Assembly: GCA_016705245.1 (NCBI GenBank)
Contig: JADIYM010000003.1
Coordinates: 124,001 to 188,000 of the forward strand
From: Blastocatellia bacterium
GTDB taxonomy: Bacteria > Acidobacteriota > Blastocatellia > UBA7656 > JADIYM01
Length of the DNA stretch: 64,000 nucleotides
Direction: 5' to 3'
Below the pieces are notes generated by a model, which saw only the letters and a list, made by a program, of their open reading frames with translations, was not told where the DNA came from and did not search any database. Position 1 is the stretch's first letter, and each line of letters begins with the position of its first letter. Made by a program: the position numbers and the translations under genes. Below are positions 1-9,533 of this stretch, piece by piece.

Positions 1-448
1 CGCGCGCGGCACGTTCGTCACGATGGCATACGCGGTCATCGACCCGGAATCGCTCACGGTCGACTACGCCCGAGCGGGGCACAACCCGCCGGCCGTGCTT
101 CGTCGCGGGGGAGCTCCGACCTTCGTGACACCGTCCGGTACCGCGCTTGGCGCGGCGGAGCGTGAGCAGTTCGCGGAGCTCATCACTCCCGAACGTCTCG
201 AGCTTCGGAACGGCGACGCGATCGTGCTCTACACCGACGGCGTGACCGAGGCCATGAACTCGTCGGGTGAGCAGTTCGGCGAGGAGCGCCTGCTCGAGAC
301 GCTTGCGCAACTGCACGACGGACGCCCTGCGCGCGCGCTTGCTGACGGACTGCTCGCAGCCGTCGCCGAGCACGCCCGGAATGCCGAGCAGCACGACGAC
401 ATCACGGTCGTCGTCGTACGGGCATACGACGGAGGAATGGCGGCGTGA
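1..448 (+). CDS. PPM/SpoIIE-type serine phosphatase, C-terminal fragment
   Basis: The 5' end lies outside the window; the frame is open from base 2. The fragment covers the last half of a PP2C-like SpoIIE/RsbU domain: RGTFVTMAYAVID, the AGHNPP motif, the metal-binding LYTDGVTEAMN motif and a terminal QHDDITVVVV with the last metal-ligand aspartates. Such phosphatases dephosphorylate a STAS anti-sigma antagonist and so release a sigma factor. The fragment is close in sequence to the C-terminus of the next gene, which suggests tandem duplication. Its TGA overlaps the GTG start of that gene by 4 bp, so the two are translationally coupled. The sensor part is not visible. Confidence 0.9.
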   Translation, partial: ARGTFVTMAYAVIDPESLTVDYARAGHNPPAVLRRGGAPTFVTPSGTALGAAEREQFAELITPERLELRNGDAIVLYTDGVTEAMNSSGEQFGEERLLETLAQLHDGRPARALADGLLAAVAEHARNAEQHDDITVVVVRAYDGGMAA

Positions 449-2989
449 GGGCATTCTTCGGCAGGTATCCACGGCTGACCATAGCCGGCGTGGTCGGATT
501 CGTGGCGTTTGCCTTGCTCTTCAAGGTCGCCTTCATGCGCGACGTCCGGCCGATGCCGCTTTCGAGGGACGCGATATCGTCGGCTGCGCTCGACTTTGCA
601 GCGCTCGAGGGCTGGACATCGCCGAACCGGTTCGCGCAGACCGTCCCGGTTGAAGGCGATGAACTGGCGCTGGTCCGCTGGGCGGCCGAACAGTCCGGAC
701 TGTCTGTTCCGGATCGCGAATCCCTGCCGGACCCGGGGTGGGAGACAACGGTCTTCACCGACCCCGGATCAGTCCGCACGGCAGTCGTGCAGCGGAGATT
801 CCCGGACCCGATCCTCTCGATTGCGCTCACTCCGTCCGGTCGCGTCGTCCAATACATCGAGTCATCGTCGCCGATCTCGGGCATGACGATCGAGAGCGGT
901 CCGCAGCCCCAGCGGACACCGCCCTTCGACGAACTGAACACGGCTCGGCTCTTCGTGACCGATTCGGACGGCCAGCGATCGGTCGCCGGAGAAGAGCGCG
1001 CCCAGGCGGTCGAGATCGCGCGGGCGTTCTTCGTCCGTCACGCGATCGAGTGTGATGGCGAACCGGTGTCGGCCGCGCAGCGGTCGACGAACGATCGAAA
1101 GCGACTCGTGACTCTTTTCTGGGACCGGCCCGGACCGGTCGGCACGACCGAGCAAATCCGCGTCATCGTCTGGGGGCGACCGCGTCGCGGCCTTCGATCT
1201 CGACCTCACGCACCCGGCGCAAACCCGGACTCCGGCCGGATTCGACTTGCCGATGCAACTGCTGGAGGCCCTTCCGTTGCTCGGAATCCTCGCGGGTGCG
1301 GCGATCGTTGGTGCCCTGATGCTCATCCGCAGGCGTCAGGGCGAGTTGGATCTGCGCTCGCCGGCAGTCCTCTTTGCCGCAATCGTGCTCGGCAGCGTCG
1401 TCGGCATGCTCATGCTGATCGGCACATTCGGGGCGATGTTCGGCAACGTTGCCGGCACCCTGAACGTGTGGTTCGGGCTCATCAATATCCTGATCACCGC
1501 TCCGATCATGATGCTGATCATCGGCTTCGTTATCGCGGGAGCGTGGGCCGTCGGCGAGAGCCAGGCGTACCTTGTCTGGCCTCAGCAGAACGTAAGGCCT
1601 TTCTCGGCCTGGATGCGCGGAAACTTTCGTACCAGCGAGGCCATCGAACCCGTCACGGTTGGCTATCTGGCCGCCTTCGCGGCGCTCGGAATCATCACGA
1701 TGCTCGGGATGATCTCGCCGGGCTCGCATCAATCGTCAGTTGCTGCGCTCTTCGCACTGAACTCCTGGCCCTCCATCATCGCGCCGCTGTCGACCGGCGT
1801 GGTGACGGGCGTATCGCTCACGGTCGTCGGCGGCGTCTTTGCGATGACATACGTGCGACTTCGCACGAAACGAATTTGGGTCGTGGTCCTCGTCGGGACG
1901 CTCGCCATGCTCTCGATCAGGTCGTCGTTCTCGCTTTCCCAGTTTTTTCCAGCTTCGACCGCAGTTACACCCGTTGTTTACCTGGCGCTCACCGTCGCCC
2001 TCGTCGTGCTGTACGTCCGGAGTGGTCCGCTTGCGTCGGTAACGGCCGTCTTCGTCTACATCGTCCTCATCAACGCGTATCCGCTGGTGCTGACAGGCAA
2101 CCCCCGCCACATTGCGACCGGAGGATGGGTCCTCGTGGCCTCCCTCGGTTTCGCGGCGCTTGCAGTCTATGGCTTCGTTCGACCTCGCGCGGAGGGCACG
2201 GCCGCGAGCATGCCTACGCACGTGCGTCGAGCCATCGACCGACTCCGGATCACGCAGGAGTTCGACGTCGCGCGAGGCGTCCAGTCGCAACTCCTGCCGT
2301 CGCGAGCGCCCGATTCGCCGGGACTCGACGTCGCCGGCATCTGCGTGCCCGCCAATGAAGTCGGCGGCGACTACTTCGACTACTTCCAGCTCGAAGACAG
2401 CCGGCTCGGCATCGCGATCGGCGACGTGTCAGGAAAGGGCGTCGGCGCTGCCATCTACATGACGCTCACGAAGAGCTACATGGTCACACAGGCCGCGCAC
2501 ACCGCCGATCCGGCTCGAGTGCTGTCTCGCGTCAACGACCACCTGCGACGAAACCTCGCGCGCGGGAACTTCGTGACCATGGCATACGCGATCGTCGACG
2601 TTGCCGAGCGGCGGATCGACTACGCCCGCGCCGGACACAATCCGCCGCTGCTCATCCGAGCCGACGGTGACGGAGACTTCCTGAACGCTCCGGGAGTCAC
2701 ACTCGGAGCCGTGGCGTCGTCGACGCTCGACACGATCATGCGGGTCGAAACTGTCGAGACGCGCATCGGCGACCTGCTCCTTCTCTACACCGACGGCGTG
2801 ACGGAGGCCATGAACGTCCGCGGCGACGAATACGGAGACGACCGTCTGATCGCCCTCGCGCGCGCAATGGCGCGTACGCCCGCAACCGCGAAAGACGTCG
2901 TCGATGCACTGCTCAAGGACGTTCGTTCATTCGCTGGCCGCGCGCAGCAGCACGATGACATCACGGTGGTTGCGGTGAGATTCCTTTAG
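445..2989 (+). CDS. Membrane-anchored SpoIIE/PPM phosphatase (frameshifted in this sequence)
   Basis: Read as one gene of about 847 residues with a one-base loss in the G run at 1172-1176. Before that point the GTG-started frame encodes an N-terminal membrane helix (residues ~12-30) and a ~210-residue soluble segment ending in VIVWG. Adding one G joins it in frame to GDRVAAFDLDL and then to about nine hydrophobic helices (codons from ~1250 to 2190). The C-terminal PPM domain has GGDYFDYF, IGDVSGKGVGAA, LYTDGVTEAMN and QHDDITVVAV, so all metal-ligand motifs are present. It is therefore a predicted membrane sensor phosphatase for the STAS protein encoded downstream. The downstream frame could start internally near 1247, but the continuous homology-like reading across the G run favours a sequencing indel or recent mutation. 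Confidence 0.82.
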
Positions 2990-3057
2990 CTGCATGTGGC
3001 GCATTCCGCAGGAGTTCGGGCATACTTCCGGTCACCGACCGCACTCTTGGAGAAACA

Positions 3058-3414
3058 ATGAGCAAGAACGAAGGGTTCAAGGTCTCGCGACGCGATGACG
3101 GCAACCTGACGATCGTCTATCCGCAGGGTTTTCTGGACGCGCACACGGCGCCCGACTTTGAAACGGAGCTTCAGAAGGCCATCGAAGGCGGACGCGTTCA
3201 CATCATCGTGAACTGCAAGGATCTGGACTACATCTCGAGTGCCGGCCTCGGAGTGTTCATGGGATGCATCGAGCAGGTGCGCGACCTCGGAGGCGACATC
3301 AAGATTTCGAATCTTGCTCCGAAGGTCTTTCACGTCTTCGAGCTCCTCGGATTCCACCAGCTGTACGACCTGACGCCGACCGAAGAAGACGCGGCGGGAA
3401 AGTTCAGTGCGTAA
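3058..3414 (+). CDS. STAS-domain anti-sigma factor antagonist (RsbV/SpoIIAA type)
   Basis: A 118-residue single-domain STAS protein. The segment DYISSAGLGVFMG carries the serine pair typical of the phosphorylated site in RsbV/SpoIIAA proteins. In that family the unphosphorylated form binds the RsbW-type kinase and frees a sigma factor, while PPM phosphatases regenerate it. A GGAG ribosome site lies just before ATG 3058. It sits between two phosphatase genes and directly before the cognate kinase gene, so the function is well supported by context. Confidence 0.93.
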   Translation: MSKNEGFKVSRRDDGNLTIVYPQGFLDAHTAPDFETELQKAIEGGRVHIIVNCKDLDYISSAGLGVFMGCIEQVRDLGGDIKISNLAPKVFHVFELLGFHQLYDLTPTEEDAAGKFSA

Positions 3415-3424
3415 AGGAGGCGAG

Positions 3425-3850
3425 GTGGAACACGTCCAGCAAACCTTCAAGCTCAGCGTGCCGAGCGACACGGTGAATCTGGCGGTAATTCGTGACTTCG
3501 TCGAGATGGCCGCGCGCCGGTCACCGATCGGCGACGGTGAAATGGAGCGGCTAAAGATCGCCGTCGACGAAGCATGCGCTAACGTCATAGAGCACGCGTA
3601 CAACAACGATGCGACGCGCGAGTTGACCGTGCACGTCTGGTTCGACACGGCCCAGATCGAGGTCGACGTGATCGATTCGGGAAACCGCTTCGACCCGAGC
3701 ACACACAGGGCACTCGAGCTCAAGGACCTCGTCGGCCACAAGGGCGGCATGGGCATTCGACTGATGCGGCTCGGGACCGATGAGCTGGAAGTCGACGTGG
3801 ACGACGACGGCCACAACAGGCTTCGACTGATCAAGCGGTTGAGTTCGTGA
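3425..3850 (+). CDS. Anti-sigma regulatory factor, RsbW-like serine kinase
   Basis: A 141-residue HATPase_c_2 protein. The N box is IAVDEACANVIEHAY and the G box includes GHKGGMGIRLM; both bind ATP in RsbW/SpoIIAB kinases, which phosphorylate the STAS partner or bind a sigma factor. GTG 3425 is chosen because AAAGGAGG (3413-3420) precedes it at ideal spacing; the upstream GTG at 3407 would lie before that site and inside the STAS gene. It is the central switch of the local partner-switching module. No sigma factor gene is visible in the window. Confidence 0.92.
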   Translation: MEHVQQTFKLSVPSDTVNLAVIRDFVEMAARRSPIGDGEMERLKIAVDEACANVIEHAYNNDATRELTVHVWFDTAQIEVDVIDSGNRFDPSTHRALELKDLVGHKGGMGIRLMRLGTDELEVDVDDDGHNRLRLIKRLSS

Positions 3851-3851
3851 G

Positions 3852-5582
3852 ATGAGCGGCTCAGCGGAACGCCACGGACAGGACAACGAGCGCCGGCTGA
3901 TCGAGCTCTCGGATCTGCTCGAGATCAGTCAGACGCTCAACCAGTCGCTCGAGCTCGAGACGATCCTCAATCATCTGCTGCTCGCCTCCATGGGCCGGTT
4001 TGCTATCGGCCGGGGGGCTTTCCTGCTCCCGTGCGCCGAAGGGCGCTACCGAGTCGCAGCTGCGAAGGGCCTTCCCGAAACGCCCGTGGGCTTCGAGGTC
4101 GATCTCGAGGAACCGCCGCAGTCGACCCTCGAGATCGGCGAGACCAACGGCGACGGCCTTTCATTCTTCAAGGATCGAAGGCTCGCGGTGCTGATTCCGC
4201 TGCGGCGGGGAGCCGGACAGTGCGTCGGCATGCTCGCACTCGGTGCGAAGCTGACGCGCAAGCCGTTCGTGCCCGAGGAACTTGAGTTCCTTGCGTCACT
4301 CGCAAGCGTCGCCACGCCGGCCATCGAGAACTCGCGCGTCTATGGAGAGCTGCAAACGCTTGCCGCGCGGCTCGATCGAAAGATCCACGAGCTCAACACG
4401 CTCTTCGAGATTGGTCGACGATTCGTCGGGACACTCGAAGCCGCCGAGGTGCTCAAGCTCTTCGCCTACGCGCTGATGGGCCAGCTCCTGCTCACGCGAT
4501 TCGCAATCGTCCTGCGGCGGCCGAGCGGTCCGATCGTGCATCTGCGCGGCATCGCGGCGCCGGAGGCGCCCGTCTGGGCCGAAGACGACTTCTGGGCGGC
4601 GCTCTCCGAGCTTGATGGTCCGCGTACGATCGACGAGTCGTGTCCCGCCGAACTTGCCCGGCTTGGATTGACCGGCGTTGTTCCGATCCGCAAGGAAGAC
4701 GTCACTCACGGATTCGTCGGTCTCGGGCCGCGCGCCGGCGGGAAGCCGTACTCGGACGATGAGCTCGAGTTTTCGTCGGCACTCGCGAATCAGGCGATCG
4801 TCGCGCTCGAGAATGCGTGGTTGATCGAAGAGACGATCGAGAACCGGCGGCTCGAGGAGGAGCTTGCGATCGCAAGCAACATCCAGAGCCTGCTGTTTCC
4901 GAAATCGCTGCCCACGATCGAGGGCTACGAGTTGGCGGCGCGGTCGACACCGACGCGCCACGTCGGAGGCGACTACTACGACACGATCGAGCTCGGAGAT
5001 GGGCGCGTGCTCATCGCCATCGCCGACGTGTCGGGAAAGGGTGTGCCGGCAGCGCTCCTCATGAGCAATGTCCAGGCATCTCTTCGCGCGCTGGCGGGTC
5101 CCACGATGGATCTGGCGGCGAACGCCGGCAAGATCAGCGAGATCATCTACACGAATACGGACTTCAACAAATACGCAACGTTTTTCTACGGGATTCTCGA
5201 TCCGTCGTCGCACGCGTTCGTCTACACGAACGCGGGGCACAACCCGCCGATCCTGCTACGTGCGAGCGGCGAGTCGGAGACGCTCGATGCCGGCGGGTTG
5301 CCGGTCGGGCTCATGCCGGGCTCGACATACGATTACGGCACGGTGACGATTGGTGCCGGCGACACGCTCGTGATGTACACGGACGGCGTGACGGAAGCGT
5401 CGAACACCGCCGACGAGGAGTACGGCGAGCAGCGGTTGCTCGACCTGGCGCGTGTCGGGTCGCAAGGAGCCGCGCTCGTATTTCTCGACAGCGTATATGA
5501 CGATGTCTTCGCGTTTGCGGCCGGAATGCCGCAGGGCGACGACATCACGATGGTGGTCCTGAAGCGCTTCGCGGACGAGTGA
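3852..5582 (+). CDS. Double-GAF SpoIIE/RsbU-type phosphatase
   Basis: A 576-residue soluble protein starting one base after the anti-sigma gene. Two GAF-like sensor domains (residues ~20-165 and ~180-320) are followed by a short linker helix (RRLEEELAIASNIQ) and a PPM phosphatase domain (~340-576) with GGDYYDT, IADVSGKGVPAALLM, MYTDGVTEASN and QGDDITMVVL. GAF domains bind small ligands or cyclic nucleotides in this family; the ligand here is unknown. It is the third phosphatase input into the same STAS/kinase pair, so the operon appears to integrate several signals. No membrane segments are visible. Confidence 0.93.
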   Translation: MSGSAERHGQDNERRLIELSDLLEISQTLNQSLELETILNHLLLASMGRFAIGRGAFLLPCAEGRYRVAAAKGLPETPVGFEVDLEEPPQSTLEIGETNGDGLSFFKDRRLAVLIPLRRGAGQCVGMLALGAKLTRKPFVPEELEFLASLASVATPAIENSRVYGELQTLAARLDRKIHELNTLFEIGRRFVGTLEAAEVLKLFAYALMGQLLLTRFAIVLRRPSGPIVHLRGIAAPEAPVWAEDDFWAALSELDGPRTIDESCPAELARLGLTGVVPIRKEDVTHGFVGLGPRAGGKPYSDDELEFSSALANQAIVALENAWLIEETIENRRLEEELAIASNIQSLLFPKSLPTIEGYELAARSTPTRHVGGDYYDTIELGDGRVLIAIADVSGKGVPAALLMSNVQASLRALAGPTMDLAANAGKISEIIYTNTDFNKYATFFYGILDPSSHAFVYTNAGHNPPILLRASGESETLDAGGLPVGLMPGSTYDYGTVTIGAGDTLVMYTDGVTEASNTADEEYGEQRLLDLARVGSQGAALVFLDSVYDDVFAFAAGMPQGDDITMVVLKRFADE

Positions 5583-5588
5583 TTCGCC

Positions 5589-5679
5589 CTGCGCCTTTGC
5601 GAGACCTCTGCGTCTCTGCGAGAAACGCGGCCTTACGACAGTTTCCCCGCAGAGACGCAGGGGTCTCGCAGAGGCGCAG
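5589..5679. repeat. Long imperfect hairpin repeat, 'CTGCG-TCTCTGCG' type
   Basis: A 32-nt left arm (5589-5620) and right arm (5648-5679) are inverted copies with about two mismatches around a 27-nt loop. It lies between the converging phosphatase and HEAT genes and could terminate both. The arm composition resembles, but is not identical to, the hairpin family at 14.3, 29.4 and 60.1 kb. Confidence 0.8.
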
Positions 5680-5727
5680 AGCGTGCCTAAAAGTTCCCGC
5701 GCATCCCAAGACGGTGAGCGATCCGCC

Positions 5728-7665
5728 TCAGGCCTTCTCGCCGCGACGCATAAGCTCTTCGAGGGCCAGCTTTCGAACCTCGGAACAGTCGATCGGTATT
5801 TCGGACTTCTGCGGCGCTTCGTCACCAGCGACAAACGCGAACTGCTGCGTCACATTGTCGAGGTGCGCGACTGCCTGAAGTGTCTCGGAGTCCAGTGAGA
5901 CCGTCGCGACCTCGAGTACCCGCTGCAGCGCCGGTACCGACTCCTGGGCAAACCGCTTCGACAGCGCACTCGCGATGAGCCACTTCACGCCGCGAGCGTC
6001 TCCCAGCTTACCGAGGGCTTCGGCCGCCTGGGCGCGAACGGCCTCGGAGGCGTCCTCGAGGGCTGCGGCAAGAGCCGCAACGGACTTCGCATCGCTCAAG
6101 GCGCCGAGGGCCTCGACGGTCGCCAGTCTCGTTCCCTCGTCCTTCGACTTCATGAGTGTTACCAGTTGGCCTATCGAGATCGGGCTGCTGTGTTGCCGCA
6201 GCGCCTCGGCCGCAGCGGCGCGGACGCGCGAGTCGGGATCCTGAAGACTCGACACGAGCGGCTCGACCGCGCGGGCATCGGCGTGAACGGCGAGTGCCAC
6301 AGCGGCAGCGCGACGAACCTCCGAGTCAATGTCGGCGAGTGCGCCGACGAGCGGCACCACCGAGCGCGCATCCGCAAGACGGGTGAGCGCTTCCACCGAC
6401 GCGAGCCGCACGGCGTCGGCATCGTCGGTCAGAGCGCCGATCAGCGGTTCGACGGCAGCCACCTCGCCGATCATTCCAAGCGCCTCCGCGGCGTGGTACC
6501 GGACGCCTCCGTCGGCATCCTTCAACAAGAGAACGAGCGGCGCCACACCTCGCGGATCCGCGATGATGCCCAGACATTCCACGGCGGCCTCGCGCACGGC
6601 CGGATTCCCGTCGTTGATGCGCTTGAGGAGATGTTCGACGGCGGGCGCGCCGATCGACATTGTGGTCGTGAAGTCCTTCTGACCGATCGCAAAAAGCGCC
6701 TGCTGCTCCGGATTCCCGGGAGTCCATCCAACGGCGCGAAGCGACTCGGCCGCGGATTCTCGAACACCATCATCGTCGTCCGACAGCGCCGCCACGAGAG
6801 CAGGTATCGAGGGCCGCCCGATTCGAACGAGGGTTTCGGCTGCCGCCTTTCGCATCGTTCGCTCACGAAGCGTGGCGACGAGCGCAGGAACCGCCGGGGC
6901 GCCCGCATTCGTCAGCGCCCTCTTCGCCACTTCAAAGGCGTCCGAGAACGGGTTCTTGAGCTCCTGCACGAGCGGCTCGACGGCGCGCGGATCGCCAATG
7001 CGCCCGAGCGCTTGCACGGCGGCATCGCGGACCTCCGCGTCGCGATCCTGAAGAGCACGGACGAGGGACTCGATCGCTGCCGCATCGCGAACGAGCCCGA
7101 GCGCTTCCGCCGCGGCCTTTCGCAGTGTCGGGTTCTTGTCCTTGAGCGCCAGGGCGAGCGGTTCAACTGCGTGAATGTCGCCGATCTGTCCTAGCGTCTC
7201 CGCTGCAGTCTGCTGCATCTCAGGGTCGCCGTTGCGCAGGGCGACGACGAATGCCGGCACGGCACCTCGCGCGGCAGCCGACTTCGACCAGTTAGGATAG
7301 ATCTTCTCGAGCGATTCCTGGGCAGACTTCCGAACGGCGAACTTGTCATCCTTGAGGAGGAGCACGAGGCCTTCGACGCCGCGTGAGTTGCGGATCTTTC
7401 CGAGCGCCTCGGCCGCCGATCGGCGGACATCCGAGTCACGATCCCGAAGCGCCTCGAGCAGCGACTCGACGGCACGAACGTCCTTGATCTTCCCCGGAGT
7501 GCTTCGGCGACGGCCTGCCGGACGAGATACGAGTCGTCCTTCAACGCCTTGGTCAGCGCGTCGACAGCGGCGGCGTCGCCCGTCTCCCCCGAGCTTTTCG
7601 GCCGCCTCCTTTCGCTTGTATTCGTCCTTCGCGCTGAGCTGGCGAACCGTGAACCACGAGAGCAT
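5728..7665 (-). CDS. HEAT-repeat (PBS-lyase HEAT-like) protein
   Basis: About 645 residues made almost entirely of ~31-residue alpha-helical repeats of the form DAVRxxAAEALGxIGDxRAVEPLIxAL, roughly 20 copies. HEAT solenoids are protein-binding scaffolds; no catalytic motif is visible. AAGGAG sits seven bases before ATG 7665. Near the N-terminus the frame is displaced between two homopolymers: one extra C in 7586-7590 and one missing C in 7492-7495 (plus strand). Correcting both restores a normal repeat (TKALKDDSYLVRQAVAEAL), so these are probably compensating sequence errors. It is divergent from the PAS-HisKA gene. Confidence 0.9.
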   Translation of the reverse strand: MLSWFTVRQLSAKDEYKRKEAAEKLGGDGRRRRCRRADQGVEGRLVSRPAGRRRSTPGKIKDVRAVESLLEALRDRDSDVRRSAAEALGKIRNSRGVEGLVLLLKDDKFAVRKSAQESLEKIYPNWSKSAAARGAVPAFVVALRNGDPEMQQTAAETLGQIGDIHAVEPLALALKDKNPTLRKAAAEALGLVRDAAAIESLVRALQDRDAEVRDAAVQALGRIGDPRAVEPLVQELKNPFSDAFEVAKRALTNAGAPAVPALVATLRERTMRKAAAETLVRIGRPSIPALVAALSDDDDGVRESAAESLRAVGWTPGNPEQQALFAIGQKDFTTTMSIGAPAVEHLLKRINDGNPAVREAAVECLGIIADPRGVAPLVLLLKDADGGVRYHAAEALGMIGEVAAVEPLIGALTDDADAVRLASVEALTRLADARSVVPLVGALADIDSEVRRAAAVALAVHADARAVEPLVSSLQDPDSRVRAAAAEALRQHSSPISIGQLVTLMKSKDEGTRLATVEALGALSDAKSVAALAAALEDASEAVRAQAAEALGKLGDARGVKWLIASALSKRFAQESVPALQRVLEVATVSLDSETLQAVAHLDNVTQQFAFVAGDEAPQKSEIPIDCSEVRKLALEELMRRGEKA

Positions 7666-7789
7666 CGAGAGACTCCTTGTGTCGTCGGGTGAAACTACCG
7701 GCGGAAGTGGGGCATGTCAAGGAATCACCCGAGCGTGCAAAACGTGGCAAAGTGCCGCATCCTGTTCTCGTTTTGAGGGGATTAATCGT

Positions 7790-8386
7790 ATGATCAGGCG
7801 TCGCAGTGATTCGCCCCCGATGTACGATCCGGAGTTCTATCAAGCCCTCTTCCGTCGCCTCCCCCTGGCCGCGGCCGTTGTCGACGAGAACCTGACGGTT
7901 CGCGACGCCAACGAAGCCTACGCAGCCATGGCTGGCGGCGCTGTCGCGGGTGCGCGGCTTGCGGTCTTCTTCGAACCGGCGACGACCGAGGGCGATCCTC
8001 GCGACAGCGCGAGGTCTGCTATCAAGGGATGCGAGGCATTCGCCTGCGATGGACATTCCGGCGACCGACACGTCCGGATCGAGATTGCGCCGTTGACCGT
8101 CGACGGCGAGCCGCTCGCTGTTGTGCTCCTCGTGGACCTCGGAGATGGCGGGGAGAGCCAGCTCGAGGAAATCCGGAGCGCAATTAGGACGATCAAGCAC
8201 GAGATCAACAACCCGCTCACCGGCGCGCTTGGCAACATCAATCTGCTCCTGCGCCGAACGGACCTCGACGAGAAGACTCGCAAGCGTCTTTCGACTGCCG
8301 AGCAGGAGATCAAGAAGGTCGCCCAGATCGTCCAGCGACTTGCCGATCTTGCACCCAAGCCGCGAAGCGGTAGCCTGAATCCGTAG
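7790..8386 (+). CDS. PAS-HisKA protein without a kinase ATPase domain
   Basis: A 198-residue protein with a PAS-like sensor (residues ~15-125; VVDENLTVRDANEAY) and a histidine-kinase dimerisation/phosphoacceptor segment with KHEINNPLTGALGNI. The frame stops about 60 residues after the phosphoacceptor histidine, before any HATPase domain. No N, G1 or G2 box occurs in any frame before the next gene. It may serve as a phosphotransfer partner of a separate kinase, or may be a truncated kinase, since a 44-bp perfect inverted repeat begins 35 bp after the stop. GAGGGG precedes ATG 7790; ATG 7820 is an alternative start. Confidence 0.75.
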   Translation: MIRRRSDSPPMYDPEFYQALFRRLPLAAAVVDENLTVRDANEAYAAMAGGAVAGARLAVFFEPATTEGDPRDSARSAIKGCEAFACDGHSGDRHVRIEIAPLTVDGEPLAVVLLVDLGDGGESQLEEIRSAIRTIKHEINNPLTGALGNINLLLRRTDLDEKTRKRLSTAEQEIKKVAQIVQRLADLAPKPRSGSLNP

Positions 8387-8420
8387 GCGGCTGCTCCCCA
8401 AGTGTCTGTTCCGTCGCAGC

Positions 8421-8537
8421 GCATTGCGCGAAGCGCCTTGGAGTGCGGCGCGCAGCGCCGCTTTGGATTCGGCGAGACTCGAAGTCACAGACGAAAGCGG
8501 CGCTGCGCGCCGCACTCCAAGGCGCTTCGCGCAATGC
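8421..8537. repeat. Perfect 44-bp inverted repeat
   Basis: Arms 8421-8464 and 8494-8537 are exact reverse complements (44 bp) with a 29-nt loop. The arms carry the GGAGTGCGGCG...CGCCGCTTT sequence. The element fills the gap between converging genes, so it could act as a bidirectional terminator, or be a non-autonomous mobile palindrome. No transposase is nearby. Confidence 0.9.
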
Positions 8538-8546
8538 TCTGACCGG

Positions 8547-9509
8547 CTACCGTGTGGCGTCGCGCGTGTACACGCGGAACTCGCGGCGGGTCGTGAACCC
8601 GAGATCGCGGTAGAGACTTTCTGCCACGTGATTCTCGCGAGTCACCGCCAGCGAGCAGACCTCCAGCCCGTTGCGTGCCGCGGCGTCTATGGTCGATCGA
8701 ACCAGCGCGCGTCCGATTCCCTGACCCTGGTAAACCGGAAGCACGGACACCTGCCCGAGGTGAACCGTGCGATCAGAAATTCGCGTCGCAACAGCGACTC
8801 CGCACATCCGCCCGGTTTCGACGTCGTGAGCGACTCTCGTGGTTTCGGGATCGAATCGTCCGCACCAGACTGTATTCGTCAGCGCGTCGAGCAGGTCAGA
8901 ACATCCGTCGCGCGACCGGTACTGACAATTGAGTTTCGCGTCGACGGTGCCGCGGTACGCCTGATATATGAGCTCCGAAGCCCGCGCGAAATCCGCGTCA
9001 TCCCACGCTCGCAACCGAACCCGGGAATGCCCCGAGGGAACGTCTCCGTCGCGGTCTACGGTTCGAACGAGATAGTCCCGCTCGTGGGCGGTGAAGCCAC
9101 GCGCGCGGAGCACCGCGTCCGTGATGTCGAGGTCGAGACCGATCGTGTGGTTCTCGACTCGCCGATGCCCGCAGACTTCGGCCGCACGGCGAATCAGGTC
9201 GTCCACGAGACACTCGAGGATTTCGACGCGCCGGTAGTCTCGCGTGACGAATGCGTCACCGAGCAGGCACCGATCGGTCTCGACGGAGTAGAACCCGAAT
9301 CCGACGACGCGGTCACCGACCACGGCCGCCGTTCCAGCGAGCGTGCCGCCTCGAATGGCTTCAAGGAGCGCGGAATTGATCTCCGCCAGATCCCAGTCGA
9401 GTGCGGCGAGCCAGTCGGCTCGCTGCTCGTCCATCAGTGCGCGCAGCGACGATCGATCCGCCTCGCCGAGCGGCACGACGTTGACGTCGCCAAGGGCTGC
9501 CATCGACAT
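8547..9509 (-). CDS. Tandem GNAT-family N-acetyltransferase
   Basis: A 320-residue protein with two GNAT-like halves. The C-terminal half has a clear acetyl-CoA binding motif A (GQVSVLPVYQGQGIGRALV) and a following ENHVAESLYRDLGF motif B. The N-terminal half (residues ~10-150) keeps the fold-like pattern (AAVVGDRVVGFGFY) but lacks a clear Q/RxxGxG/A motif, so it may be degenerate. The substrate cannot be read from the sequence. It lies downstream of an ABC exporter gene and a FlgM-like ORF on the same strand. Confidence 0.85.
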   Translation of the reverse strand: MSMAALGDVNVVPLGEADRSSLRALMDEQRADWLAALDWDLAEINSALLEAIRGGTLAGTAAVVGDRVVGFGFYSVETDRCLLGDAFVTRDYRRVEILECLVDDLIRRAAEVCGHRRVENHTIGLDLDITDAVLRARGFTAHERDYLVRTVDRDGDVPSGHSRVRLRAWDDADFARASELIYQAYRGTVDAKLNCQYRSRDGCSDLLDALTNTVWCGRFDPETTRVAHDVETGRMCGVAVATRISDRTVHLGQVSVLPVYQGQGIGRALVRSTIDAAARNGLEVCSLAVTRENHVAESLYRDLGFTTRREFRVYTRDATR

Positions 9510-9533
9510 GGTTATGCTGACCGCGGGCAGGAA

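Noticed and set aside
1247..2989. Separate membrane phosphatase gene starting at TTG 1247
   Set aside because: No ribosome site, and adding one G at 1172-1176 fuses it smoothly to the upstream frame.
6166..7194. Plus-strand open frame opposite the HEAT gene
   Set aside because: Mirrors the repeated HEAT codons; composition is a frame artefact.
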